Shown here one piece after another: positions 21,471 to 31,454 of a stretch of DNA of 42,093 nucleotides. Positions within the stretch are counted from its first letter, which is position 1, and every line of letters begins with the position of its first letter. Made by a program: the position numbers and the translations under genes. Under the pieces are notes generated by a model that saw only the letters and a program-made list of their open reading frames with translations, had not been told where the DNA came from and searched no databases. The stretch is from Mastigamoeba balamuthi (taxonomy: Eukaryota; Evosea; Mastigamoebida; Mastigamoebidae): positions 1 to 42,093 of the forward strand of contig CACRSC010000032.1 in the NCBI GenBank assembly GCA_902651635.1, in the 5' to 3' direction.

Positions 21471-22778
21471 GGGCACATGGCAAGACTGGCTACTAATAGC
21501 TACTGACGGTTCTTATGACCCGAGCTCAGGAAAGATGGTGATGGCCATAGTAGTGGATGGACACCCATATGCAAACGAAGCCATACAAGTCAAGGAAGCA
21601 TGCGCCTCCTGGACACCAGAGCTATGAGCGGTCGAATACATGGCAGAAATTATGGCCCCAACATCCAAATGCATTATAGCATGCGATAACGACCTAATAG
21701 TGCAAACTCTAAATGTGGGGGACCTCACAATGGTAGTAGACAAAGATGCAGTCCATCAATTCATCCGACTATGGGAACTTGCACATGCCAACAGAGGCAA
21801 CATAATACTCCAGCACATTCACAGCCACCAACTGGACGGATAAGGAGAGGAGAGTGACGCCACAAAAGCCCACATAGAACGGGATAATCAGATATGGGGC
21901 ACAGAGCTGCAGAGAGTCGTCCAACTAAACACTATGGCAGACAAACTTGCATAACAAGCACTTACCCAAGACAGATGCCACGATCCAGACCACTCCCTAT
22001 GGGGTATCAACCTCACCTCAATCCAAGAACTCACTACAGGGATATCCCCTAAACCAACACACAACTTTCACACAGTGTTCAACATCACATGATGACACCA
22101 TCTCCACCACTGTAAGACCCAAGAGGCAGCAGCAGGAATCATGAAGGTCCCACCAGTACTTCTTCATGAAAAAACCAGAAAACAAGCCCAGTGCATGGGA
22201 GGCCTGCGCTGGCACCAAGCCATCATGGGCACCTATCACACTCATAAAAATGTGCAAGACGTAACCCCCTGATGAGTGTGGGAAGATCTGACCCCCACAC
22301 CTGACTACACTGGGTTGATTCCTGATGCCCATTCTGTACTGCTAAGGCCGACTCCCTAGCCCACCATCTGTGGACTTGCCCTTCGCAGAGCCCGTGGCAC
22401 ATCAAACTCACCAGCATCATAGATGTACCCCCTACAGAACTAAAACAGTGGGCACATGCCCAATCTGCCAAGCACAAAGATGCAGCCCCCATGCACTACA
22501 CGCTGGCATACAGCACCTGGGTGAAGAACCAAAAATCTAAGCAACAATTAGAAATACAGGAAGAATGGGTGGCCACTGTACGATATCGCCCCCTCCCAAA
22601 AATATCTCCCCCCTCGCGACGCGGTGTCGATCGGGTGGTCCCCGTGCCTCGGTCGCCCCTGCAGCAGCCCCGGGTGGTGTGCGGGATCCCCGTTGGGGGC
22701 AGATGCGAGGTTCTCTGGGCTGCTGCAGGTGCAATTCCAAACGGGATCAATTGAAGTGGGAAATGGACCTCCCCCCCC
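21471..22778 (+). mobile_element. Retroelement tail: RNase H domain plus CCHC-type zinc finger, decayed
   Basis: Translation from about 21,480 gives ATDGSYDPSSGK (Asp codon 21504), then PEL with its Glu codon at 21619. A premature TGA (21625-21627) follows, then ACDND (about 21,680), HIHSH near 21,820, and NTMADKLA (Asp codon 21940). This is the D-E-D-D order of RNase H1-like domains found in non-LTR and some other retroelements. Further on, 22,326-22,379 reads CPFCTAKADSLAHHLWTC, the zinc-binding motif that commonly follows RNase H in such elements. At least four in-frame stops interrupt it; several are TGA where CGA is plausible. No reverse transcriptase is in view, so the copy is 5'-truncated. 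It ends in a C-run at the gap. Confidence 0.75.
21940..22778 (+). repeat. 839-bp unit repeated perfectly on the other side of the gap (copy 1)
   Basis: Bases 21,940-22,778 recur at a constant offset of 1,083 starting at 23,023. Translations across all frames are identical. The first copy ends in eight Cs at the N-run. Confidence 0.9.
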
Positions 22779-23022
22779 NNNNNNNNNNNNNNNNNNNNNN
22801 NNNNNNNNNNNNNNNNNNNNNNNNNNNNNNNNNNNNNNNNNNNNNNNNNNNNNNNNNNNNNNNNNNNNNNNNNNNNNNNNNNNNNNNNNNNNNNNNNNNN
22901 NNNNNNNNNNNNNNNNNNNNNNNNNNNNNNNNNNNNNNNNNNNNNNNNNNNNNNNNNNNNNNNNNNNNNNNNNNNNNNNNNNNNNNNNNNNNNNNNNNNN
23001 NNNNNNNNNNNNNNNNNNNNNN
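22779..23022. other. Assembly gap (244 N)
   Basis: A run of N separates the two copies of the 839-bp unit. The bases beside it are a C homopolymer on the left and the start of the repeated unit on the right. Confidence 1.
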
Positions 23023-23861
23023 GACAAACTTGCATAACAAGCACTTACCCAAGACAGATGCCACGATCCAGACCACTCCCTATGGGGTATCAACCTCACC
23101 TCAATCCAAGAACTCACTACAGGGATATCCCCTAAACCAACACACAACTTTCACACAGTGTTCAACATCACATGATGACACCATCTCCACCACTGTAAGA
23201 CCCAAGAGGCAGCAGCAGGAATCATGAAGGTCCCACCAGTACTTCTTCATGAAAAAACCAGAAAACAAGCCCAGTGCATGGGAGGCCTGCGCTGGCACCA
23301 AGCCATCATGGGCACCTATCACACTCATAAAAATGTGCAAGACGTAACCCCCTGATGAGTGTGGGAAGATCTGACCCCCACACCTGACTACACTGGGTTG
23401 ATTCCTGATGCCCATTCTGTACTGCTAAGGCCGACTCCCTAGCCCACCATCTGTGGACTTGCCCTTCGCAGAGCCCGTGGCACATCAAACTCACCAGCAT
23501 CATAGATGTACCCCCTACAGAACTAAAACAGTGGGCACATGCCCAATCTGCCAAGCACAAAGATGCAGCCCCCATGCACTACACGCTGGCATACAGCACC
23601 TGGGTGAAGAACCAAAAATCTAAGCAACAATTAGAAATACAGGAAGAATGGGTGGCCACTGTACGATATCGCCCCCTCCCAAAAATATCTCCCCCCTCGC
23701 GACGCGGTGTCGATCGGGTGGTCCCCGTGCCTCGGTCGCCCCTGCAGCAGCCCCGGGTGGTGTGCGGGATCCCCGTTGGGGGCAGATGCGAGGTTCTCTG
23801 GGCTGCTGCAGGTGCAATTCCAAACGGGATCAATTGAAGTGGGAAATGGACCTCCCCCCCC
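23023..23861 (+). repeat. 839-bp unit, copy 2 (retroelement tail)
   Basis: Identical to 21,940-22,778. It includes the zinc-finger motif again (23,409-23,462) and continues through a nine-C run into sequence not seen in copy 1. Perfect identity next to a gap suggests overlapping contig ends rather than a biological duplication. Confidence 0.9.
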
Positions 23862-24149
23862 CGGGTGGGCAGCGGCATCGCACGCGGAGCTCCTCCAACT
23901 GCCCCTGGGCCTGGGTCCCAGTGTGCGTGCCAAGACTGGCTGGAAGACATGAGCCACAAAGACAACCAAAGTCTGGTGTACACAGCACAAAAAAGACAGA
24001 TATCAGGCGACACCCCCAAAAACCCCCTTCACCTGCCCAGACACTGCCCAGCCAAACAAATGACACAAATCACATACACGACCACACAGAACCTTCACTA
24101 CATAGAACCCACAGATGACAACATGATACAAAGACATACCCAAGAAGCC
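23862..24149. other. Sequence between retroelement and FG-GAP relic, no gene
   Basis: A- and C-rich sequence with no recognised product. It may belong to the end of the retroelement. FG-GAP similarity begins at about 24,150. Confidence 0.3.
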
Positions 24150-26664
24150 CACATCATCACAGCACCCAAGTGCAGGGGCGTCTGACACTGTGCCGTGGTG
24201 CATGCAGTGGCAGCAGGTGATGTTGACAGTGACAGTCATGCTGATGTGGTGTTGGTCTGCAGGCAGACGGCGTTTGTGCTGCTGGGCCACTCATGCAATG
24301 CCAGGTGGCCGTTGTTGACCACAAAGCTCGTTGCTGTCTGCTTGGTTGACGGGCGCACAGGCGGCATGGGTGACGTCAATGGCAACAAGCTCAGTGACCT
24401 CTACTTTGCCAGAGCCGACGGGTCTGTCACCCTTGTTCTCGGCAGGGCGGTGACGTGGCACAGCGTGGCAGCCATGGACGTGGCCAAGGCCGACACACCA
24501 GTGGTCGTTGTCAGGGGGGTGAGGACGTTCAGGGGGTGCCAGGGACGTGGATGGCAATGGCGTGGGTGACATGGTGATGGGCAACACTGGGCTGTCACCG
24601 GGGGGCATGCCATCTCAGATGAAGACGAATACCACACAGTCATCTCTACAGCAGGCGATGTCAACAGTGACCACGTGACAGACCTGCTGCTGTGCCACGC
24701 CTGCTGGAGTCAGAAGAGTTGCACCATAGCGCTGGGCAGCACCGGCACGTGGCCCACACACATTAACGTGTTATCGCTCAAAGCAATGAACTGCTCAATG
24801 GTGCTGTTGGCATTTGATCTGTGGGAGCTCGGGTCCTCTGGTGTCGGTGCCCTTGGCGACATCAATGGCAATGGCCTTGACAACGTGCTGGTTGCCATCA
24901 ATGCCTTGCAGAGGCACCTGTTCAACAGTGACCAGCGTATGGGCTTTTTTGCCATCATCCACTGCTGCCACCAGTGGCCCTGCACCCGCATCGACGATTC
25001 CATCTGGATGTTGGCAATGGACTGCAGAAAGCAGCCACTGGACTACACGCTGCACAGTGAATCCTCAGTGCCCCATGTGGGCTCCTCTGTGCACAGCATC
25101 GGCGATCTCAACGGCAATGCCATTGACGACTTTGCTGTGGATGCCCCAGGGCTTGGTCACATGTACCTGCACTTCCAGTGACCGAGAGTTCTGCCCACCC
25201 ACTCATTGCCCATTGACGACCGCGGCAGTTCTCTCCAGCCCCAACGTGTTCAACCAGTTCGGGTGGTCTGTGTCATCTGTGGACATGAATGGCAATGGCC
25301 TGGCTAACGTCGTCATCAGTGCCCCTGAGACTGCCAACAGCACTGGCAGGGTCTTCGTCATGTTTGGCCAGCAGGGGCAGTGGGTCCCCAGGACTGCCCT
25401 GGACATTGCGGGCCTCAATGGGACCAACGGGTTCACCCTCACTGGAGATGTGGACTTGTTTGGCAGGTTCCGTTCGTGGTGCCCCATTGTGAGCATCATT
25501 GAGCTCAATGGCACTGGTCAGGTTCACTGTTGAGGGCTCCACTCCAGCGACGAGGTCTTGTGCTATGGCGATGCAAAGGTGGGAGACGTGAATGGGAACA
25601 GCTATGGGGACCTCCTCATGGGTGTGAGCATGAACAACTTTATCATGTTTGGCCACAGCAGTGCCTGGCCAGCACTGCTCTGGGGCGACGAGCTGTGCAG
25701 CGCATTGGCCTATGTTGAGTGTGCAGGGCTCTCCTTTGTCCAGGTGGCTGCTGGGGACCTCAACGGTGACCGAGTTCCCGATGTAGTCTGTCTGTCAGTG
25801 AGCTCAATTCTGTGCCAGTCATATGCCAAGGTCTTCTTTGGTGTTGCTGGAAGCACGTCTCGGGATCTGGCTTACAGCTGGTGAGAGGGCACCAAAGTCT
25901 TCACACTCTCCATTGGCTATGACGCACTGGCTGTCCAGGCATCTGACAGCAGGGCTGGGGACTTCAACGGGAACAGGGTGGATGACCTGCTCATTGGGAC
26001 CCCCGAGTTCAACTTCAGTTCTGGCAAGGTGTGGGTCTGGTATGGCTCCACAGAGCCCCATATTGGCAGTGTCGTAATGGGTGAGTCGGACAGCCTCAAT
26101 GACTGTTGGGAAGCCATTCTCTCTTATAGTGCCCAGCAATGCTTTCTCAGTGGGCAGGAGGAGGCTGACCCTGGGCCTGGACTGGGATGACCAGTATGTG
26201 TACAAGTGGTTCTCCTTCGACCCAGCAACCGGCACACTCTCGGGGATCTCAGTGCCAACAGCCCCACGGTGATTTTTAGAGGAGAGCCCGGGTCCGAGAC
26301 TGTGCTGGCGCCCATCACAGTGACGTCAGAGGGAACCATCATGCATGTGGAGATCACCATGTACTCTGGTGCAAAGCTGTTCTCCAAGGAGAACAGCCCA
26401 GAGGCCAAGCAGACCCAGGGGAAGAAATGGACAGCCAAGGGGAGCACTGCAGGCATGAGCAAGCTGCTCTCTAGGCTAGTGTTCAGCCATTCTGGACTTG
26501 GCCAGCAAGAGTTCACTCTGAACCTTGTGGCTACTGATGACCTTGGTGGGAAGAACACTGCCTATCTTGCCTTTCACAGAGGTGCTACTGATTCAGCAAT
26601 GCACATGGAGTTCCTGTGGCAACCGTGGCCTGTCGTTGCTGCACTGGCTATGCTGCCTTGCTAG
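24150..26664 (+). pseudogene. FG-GAP repeat surface protein 5, CpG-decayed relic
   Basis: Similarity to gene 4 starts near its residue 110 and runs to the C-terminus (TAG 26662-26664). The 5' end and signal peptide are missing, with retroelement sequence next to it. The relic has a frame break near 24,535, a deletion near 24,605 (repeat 5 lost), a stop at 25,181, a deletion near 25,460 (repeats 10-11 lost), a stop at 25,882, a frame break near 26,100 and a deletion near 26,250 in the cadherin-like domain. Most substitutions are CG to TG or CA: the repeat-2 loop GACGTCGACGGCGACGGC of gene 1 is GATGTTGACAGTGACAGT here. As a result many DGD loops now read NGN or DSD. Later blocks resemble gene 4 most. 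Confidence 0.9.
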
Positions 26665-27459
26665 TCTCTGAACTGGTCGATTTGCTTTGGTCGACCTTTT
26701 GCAGGGAAATGACCTCGCCCTCAGATAAAACAACGAAAATTCCACCGCAGGGCCTTCCTGAGTTGTGCACTGTCTCGACTGTTTTGTTCCGGATGTGGAG
26801 CCTGTGGGACGGCCTGCCTGAACGAGAATACTAGTTCAGGCAATGTGTCGGATTATCCTGTTTTACAGGTGGTATTGGGGTGTGGGCCCGCATCCATACA
26901 CAATTGCCATGTAAGGCACGAGGTTCCTGGAACGGTCCATTTCACAGTCAACTGTTCACAGTTATGGCTCCCACTGCACAGGCTGCCTGCTCCCTGTCGT
27001 TGCTGCTGTCTGTGCCTGTCAAGGGTCGGCACAGGCTTCCCCGGCATTCTCGGCCCTCGCCTCAGCATCGTCTTCAGCATCAAGTGACTGTGATAGCTTG
27101 TCCTTCTTGTCCTGCTGATATCAGCAGCTGTTTGAATGGCGCCCAGAAAACAGCATCGTTGTGCCCACTGAGCCCTCCTTCCCGCCGTCATATTTGGGGG
27201 TCAGGTTCTCTTGACTGTGCTTGCCCGTGCAGACCGCCTTGGAACGAGGGCTCAGCATGCATGGCAGCCTCTTTGGAACGGAGGACGCATGGCAATTGGG
27301 AGCTGTGTTTTGCCTCAGGGGTTCCACAGAAGGACCTCGACACCAATGCAACCCTCGTGCCCATCCCAGAGGCTCAAAACAGAGACCCGGCCAGGCACTT
27401 GGGCACACCGCGAGTGTTCTGTGTTGTTCCAAGTGCCCGCAGGTCATCCCAACCCAACG
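26665..27459. other. Intergenic boundary between the repeat-rich and gene-dense halves
   Basis: Several open frames exist on the plus strand (26,880-27,581, 27,211-27,750) but they overlap each other and the SET gene, so they are likely chance frames in GC-rich DNA. A short inverted repeat (GGTCGA/TCGACC at about 26,675-26,697) follows the relic's stop. No gene was supported. Confidence 0.35.
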
Positions 27460-28168
27460 TCACGAGAAGACGTCGGCGCCGGGCACGCGCGGGTTGGCGT
27501 CGCTGTCCGACGCGTCGCTGTCGTCTGCGCGGCCCTGGCCGCTGCCATCGTCGAACCAGAGGTTGCCGCCGTAGTGTATGAGCAGCTCCTCCCCCTGCCC
27601 CACGTCGCGCGCCGCGTAGTACCTGATGACGTCGGCACCGGCGTCGACGCGGTAGTCGAGGTTGGGGCGCCTGCCGTGGTTGAAGAGCGACCCAAGGCCG
27701 AGGGCGAGGAGGTAGTCGCCCGTGGCCCTGCGAGCAAGGGGGCGACATAACTTATTTGAGTCAAATTATCCTAAACCAGCGAGAATTGTATGGAATTGCA
27801 TCTATCCAGAAATGGGTAGAAGCCGATATCTTCTTTGAGTAAATTATCCTAAACGGCGATGATTCCCATCTTGGAATTTACTCCAAAGATGGATAAAGCC
27901 GATAGAGCATGGAACGGGGCAATTCGCACCTGCAGTGGTACGTGTAGTGGCCGAGGACCGTCTGGGCGAGGTGCTCGTCGTGCTCGGCGCGGGGCACGCG
28001 GATGCAGTGCGCGAGCTCCACGAGGGCGCCGCGGGGCACGGGGCGCTGGGCGAACACCCCGCGCCCGTTGGCCTCGTCGCTGTAGGCGATGCGGCGCACG
28101 GCCAGCCACCCCGTCTGCGCGCTCAGCGGCACCGCGGCGTCGGCGTCGGCGGGCGCGTCGGACGCCAT
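27460..28168 (-). CDS. Small SET-domain protein (predicted lysine methyltransferase)
   Basis: There are two exons, 28168-27930 and 27727-27460, joined by a 202-bp intron (GTGCGA to CTCGCAG). The protein has 168 residues, essentially one SET domain. NGRGVFA (about residue 35) is the start of the SET fold. FNHGRRPN (95-102) matches the F-N-H-S-x-x-P-N cofactor motif, with Gly instead of Ser. GEELLIHYG (125-133) is the closing motif with the catalytic Tyr132. SET proteins transfer methyl groups from S-adenosylmethionine to lysines. The substrate cannot be read from sequence; minimal SET proteins act on histones or other proteins. The tail after residue 133 is Asp/Ser-rich. It is divergent from the ankyrin/KH gene with 460 bp between start codons. 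The frame is open upstream of the ATG, so a longer start is possible, but MASDAP fits the domain edge. Confidence 0.85.
27728..27929 (-). repeat. Tandem duplication inside the SET-gene intron
   Basis: Two similar units of about 70-80 bp lie at about 27,757-27,836 and 27,837-27,906. Each starts TGAGT(C)AAATTATCCTAAAC and ends AGCCGATA. The second is diverged and shorter. The intron is otherwise AT-rich against GC-rich exons. Confidence 0.65.
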
Positions 28169-28628
28169 TCTGAGCGTCGGAGTGAGATATTCGTATCTAG
28201 TCGGGCGAAATATCTCACTGACAACGAGCGAGAATATCAGCTGGGTTGTAATATCTCGGGTGTATGGAAAGCATGTCGCTGCAGGGCAACTTGGTTGTGA
28301 TTGTCTTCCGTCCCAGGCCTCTGTTGAGCAAGTGGAGTGGTGGCCAATCAGCGCTATATCAGCCGAAGTGGCTGTCTTCCCGGCTTCTTCCTGTAGGCGC
28401 CAAAGCGAAAGAGAAATGTTCCAGAGGCCCGCTTGACACGAAACACGAGAAAGTCCGCACCGCACGAAAAGCCGGGTCACTCAGCGACGCAGGACCGGGC
28501 CCAGCAGGGCAGAATCTGGGAGATATTTTACACCCCCCTGATACCCACCACTCTTCAACGCCCTCCCCCCTCTCTCCCTCCGTCTGCCGTGTGCGTTGTT
28601 GTCGTTGTCACCCCCCCACCCGCCCCCC
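28169..28628. promoter_or_regulatory. Divergent promoter region between SET and ankyrin/KH genes
   Basis: Both genes must be driven from these 460 bp. An 11-bp perfect inverted repeat, AGTGAGATATT at 28,181-28,191 and AATATCTCACT at 28,209-28,219, lies 13 bp upstream of the SET start. Two more ATATC words follow (28,233-28,260), the last as ATATCTCGGG. The half near the ankyrin/KH start is pyrimidine-rich (28,540-28,628). No TATA box was seen. Confidence 0.5.
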
Positions 28629-30227
28629 ATGTCCGCCGCGCCCGACAAGACCCTGTCGATGCTCGTGGAGCTCGGCGACTTTGCGACGCTGCAGCGCCTG
28701 CTCGAGAGCGGGGCCGTGCCCGTGGACCAGCCCTCCCCCGACGCCTCGGACACGGCCCTCCACGCCGCCTGCTCCAAATCCCTCCTCAAGCACGCCAACG
28801 CCCCCTCTACACCCTCCTCCTCCTCGCTGACCTGACGATCCCCCTCCTCCTCCTCGTCCACCTCCCCAGCGCGGCGCAGTATCTGCTGGAGAAGGGGGCG
28901 GACCCCGGCAACGCGAGGAACGGGATGGGCTCCACGCCCCTCCACAAGCTCGTCTCGAGCCAGCTCTTCCGCAACAGGCAGCTCGAGGCCCGCAACATCG
29001 CCCTCCTCCGCCTCCTCCTCGCCAAGGGCACGCACGCCCTCTCCCTCCAGACCCCCGCGCTCTCTTTGTTTTGCTGCTGTGTGTTTTTCTTAATGCGTGC
29101 GGAGGGGTGGTGGTCTTTATGTGTGGGGTGTTTTTTGAATTGAATTCGGGCGCGGGTAAGTTGATTGGGCATGCGATCTGACAAATGCGGGGGGAGCGCA
29201 GGGGCCAAGCCGACGCTGGTCAACAGCGCGGGCGTCTCGCCGCTCAGGATCGCGCCGCCCGGCGAAGCCCGCAAGGTCATGACCGACGCCTGCGAGCGCG
29301 CCACCGTCGTCGTCGCGCGCTCGGCCATCCCGCGCCTCATCGGTGCGCCCTCCCCCCACCGTGCTGTTGACGTGGCGGAGAATTCCCATGTTGTTGACGT
29401 GTCAATTCCGGGAAATGCCTGCGCAGGGTCGCAGGGGAAGAACAAGCTGAAGCTCGAGACGCAGCACAACGTGGCGATCGAGCTGCCCGCGGGCCGCGAG
29501 GAGGCCGAGGTCGAGGTGACCATCTACGCGGCGACGAGCGAGGCCGCCGCCGAGGTCCGCGGGCTCGTGGAGGCCGCGGCCGCGCGTGCGTGCGAGGAGG
29601 ACGCCAAGAAGGCCGACTACCAGCGCCGCAGGGGCGAGGACGACACGGTCGTCGAGCTCGACGTGCCGCGCGAGCGCCACGGCGCCGTCATCGGCAGGGC
29701 CGGCGCCACGCTCAAGGCCATCCGCGACAAGTACGACGTCGTCATCGACGTCCCCAAGGTGCATTTCCCCCTTCAAATGATGTCACTCCTCGTGGATGTT
29801 GCTTGATCTTGCCCTCAGTTCGTGTATGCTCACGGGGTCATTTCTCCCTTCGGTTGATGTCATGATCTTGCCCGCGGCTCATGTATGTGGGGGGTTGGCT
29901 GCAGAGGGACGAGGTTGAGTCGAGGATAAAGGTGCGCGGCAAGCGCGAGAACGTGCAGGACGCGGCGGAGGAGATCATGAAGGTGGCGTCGGGGCCCTCG
30001 AGGGACAACGCCGTGGGGTTCTTCCAGCGCGGCCCTCGCCAGCCGCGCGGCGTCCCCGCGAGCGCCCCCGCGGCAGCCGCCTCTCCCGACGCCGAGGCAG
30101 CGGCAGCGCCTGCGTCAGGAGCGCCCGCGTCGCCGTCCCCCTCGGGCGGCAGCACTCCTCCCCCTGCCCCGCAGCAGGGAGAGCGCGGGCAGCAGCAGCA
30201 GCGCCAGAGGCCCCCCAGGAAGCCCAG

Positions 30228-30259
<32 letters not shown>

Positions 30260-30915
30260 CCAGGCAGCCCCAGCAGGCACAGAAGCAGCAGCAGGCGCAG
30301 CAGGGGGGCGCGGCGTCGGCGGCGGTGGAGGCGCAGCAGAAGCAGAAGGGGCGGGTGTTCCACAAGATGCCCAAGGCGCAGATGCAGGAACTCTTTGAGT
30401 TCAAGCTGCCCGAGCACGAGCGCCCTGCGCCGCGGCCGAGGCGCGACTGGGGCGCGGAGATGGAGGAGGTGGACGCCAAGGCCAAGGCCAGGACCAAGGC
30501 AGCCTCGGGCAGCTCGTCCCCCGCCCAGCAGCAGCAGCAGCAGCACCGCGAGCAGCAGGCCGAGAAGCCCGAGCAGACGGAGCAGTCGGAGGTCGCCCAG
30601 GAGCACGCGGAGGAGGCGCACGAGGACGCGGCAGAGGCGGCGCCCGCGGAGGAGCCGGCGGCCGAGACGGAGGAGCGCGCGGAGGCCTCGGCTGAGCAGC
30701 AGCAGCAGCAGCAGCAGCAGGGCGAGGAGGCCGCGGAGGAGGCGGCCAAGGAGGAGCAGGCGCAGGGCGAGGAGCAGCCCGCCGAGGCGCAGGAGGCGGA
30801 GCAGGCGGAGGAGCAGCCCGCGGAGAACAAGCGCGAGTCGCTGGAGAAGGAGAACGAGCGCATGCGCCGCGAGATCGAGGAGCTGCGCCGCCAGCTGACG
30901 CAGAAGCAGCAGTAG
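28629..30915 (+). CDS. Ankyrin plus two KH domains, Q/E-rich C-terminus (RNA-binding)
   Basis: There are five exons: 28629-28789, 28870-29027, 29202-29342, 29427-29758 and 29905-30915, giving 600 residues. Ankyrin repeats fill about residues 1-125 (TALHAAC, GADPG, STPLHKL, GVSPLRIA). KH1 has its GxxG loop as GSQG (154-157). KH2 has GRAG (243-246), so both are probably competent for single-stranded RNA or DNA binding. Residues about 300-560 are low complexity with three CAG-coded polyGln tracts and Glu/Ala-rich runs. The last 30 residues form a coiled coil (ENERMRREIEELRRQL). Introns 1 and 2 start GCACGC and can only be placed there: the first restores an ankyrin unit of exactly standard length. 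Introns 3 and 4 start GTGCGC and GTGCAT. Ankyrin-KH proteins are known in animals, but much larger. A role in mRNA regulation is inferred. Confidence 0.85.
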
Positions 30916-31454
30916 TGAGGAGGCCGCCCGCCCGAGGCCAAGCCACCCCGGACCAAGCCAGCCACGAACGTTTATTGTACTCGCCCTGTGTCGCCACCGC
31001 CCAAGAAAAGCACATCCCCCCCTTTCATTCGGCCTCGCCAGCTCGTTCCCCTTCGCACAACCTCCCGGCGATCGTTCGCGCCTTCTGTCCCCGGCATAGC
31101 AGCAATTTTTTGCTGTGTTCCTCGCTACTGCCGAGGTGAGGCTTTGTGAACTCAGGGGTCCTCTCTGGATAGCCCGATTCATTCTGATGCTCATACGTGA
31201 TGGGAGCATCAGGGACGATTGAGCAGGGTAGACGCAGCAAGACCGAGGGTCCCCTGTGCTGTTGCGAGCCTCTCGGCCCTCATCGGGACGATGGGCAGCG
31301 GGGTGGGGCTGCGACCCGAACGGGGCATTTCTGCTACGGATGGGTGAGGATCTTTATGCGAGATATGCCGATATCTCCCCCGCACGCACGGCATAAATCC
31401 CACGCGGCCACGGCACAGAGCAGCGGCGGCGCAGCGCGCGAGAGGGCGACGACG
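30916..31454. other. Intergenic region with possible F-box promoter
   Basis: The 3' flank of the ankyrin/KH gene runs up to about 31,100. At 31,360-31,380 lies GAGATATGCCGATATCTCC, a near-palindrome around GATATC about 80 bp before the F-box start, resembling words in the other promoters here. Nothing else was seen. Confidence 0.4.

Noticed and set aside
23865-24185. A second retroelement copy suggested by a short CAAGACTGGCT match to 21,481
   Set aside because: Only about a dozen bases agree and the next codons do not give an RNase H motif.
26960-27090. A signal-peptide-like start (ATG near 26,965 followed by a Leu/Ser-rich stretch) resembling the FG-GAP leader
   Set aside because: Similarity is short and no FG-GAP sequence follows. 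It may be a relic but cannot be supported.
27211-27750. Plus-strand frame of 179 codons opposite the SET gene
   Set aside because: It overlaps the conserved SET exon on the other strand and resembles no protein.
30228-30730. CAG runs as an independent microsatellite locus
   Set aside because: They lie in frame within the ankyrin/KH gene and encode polyGln, so they are part of that protein.
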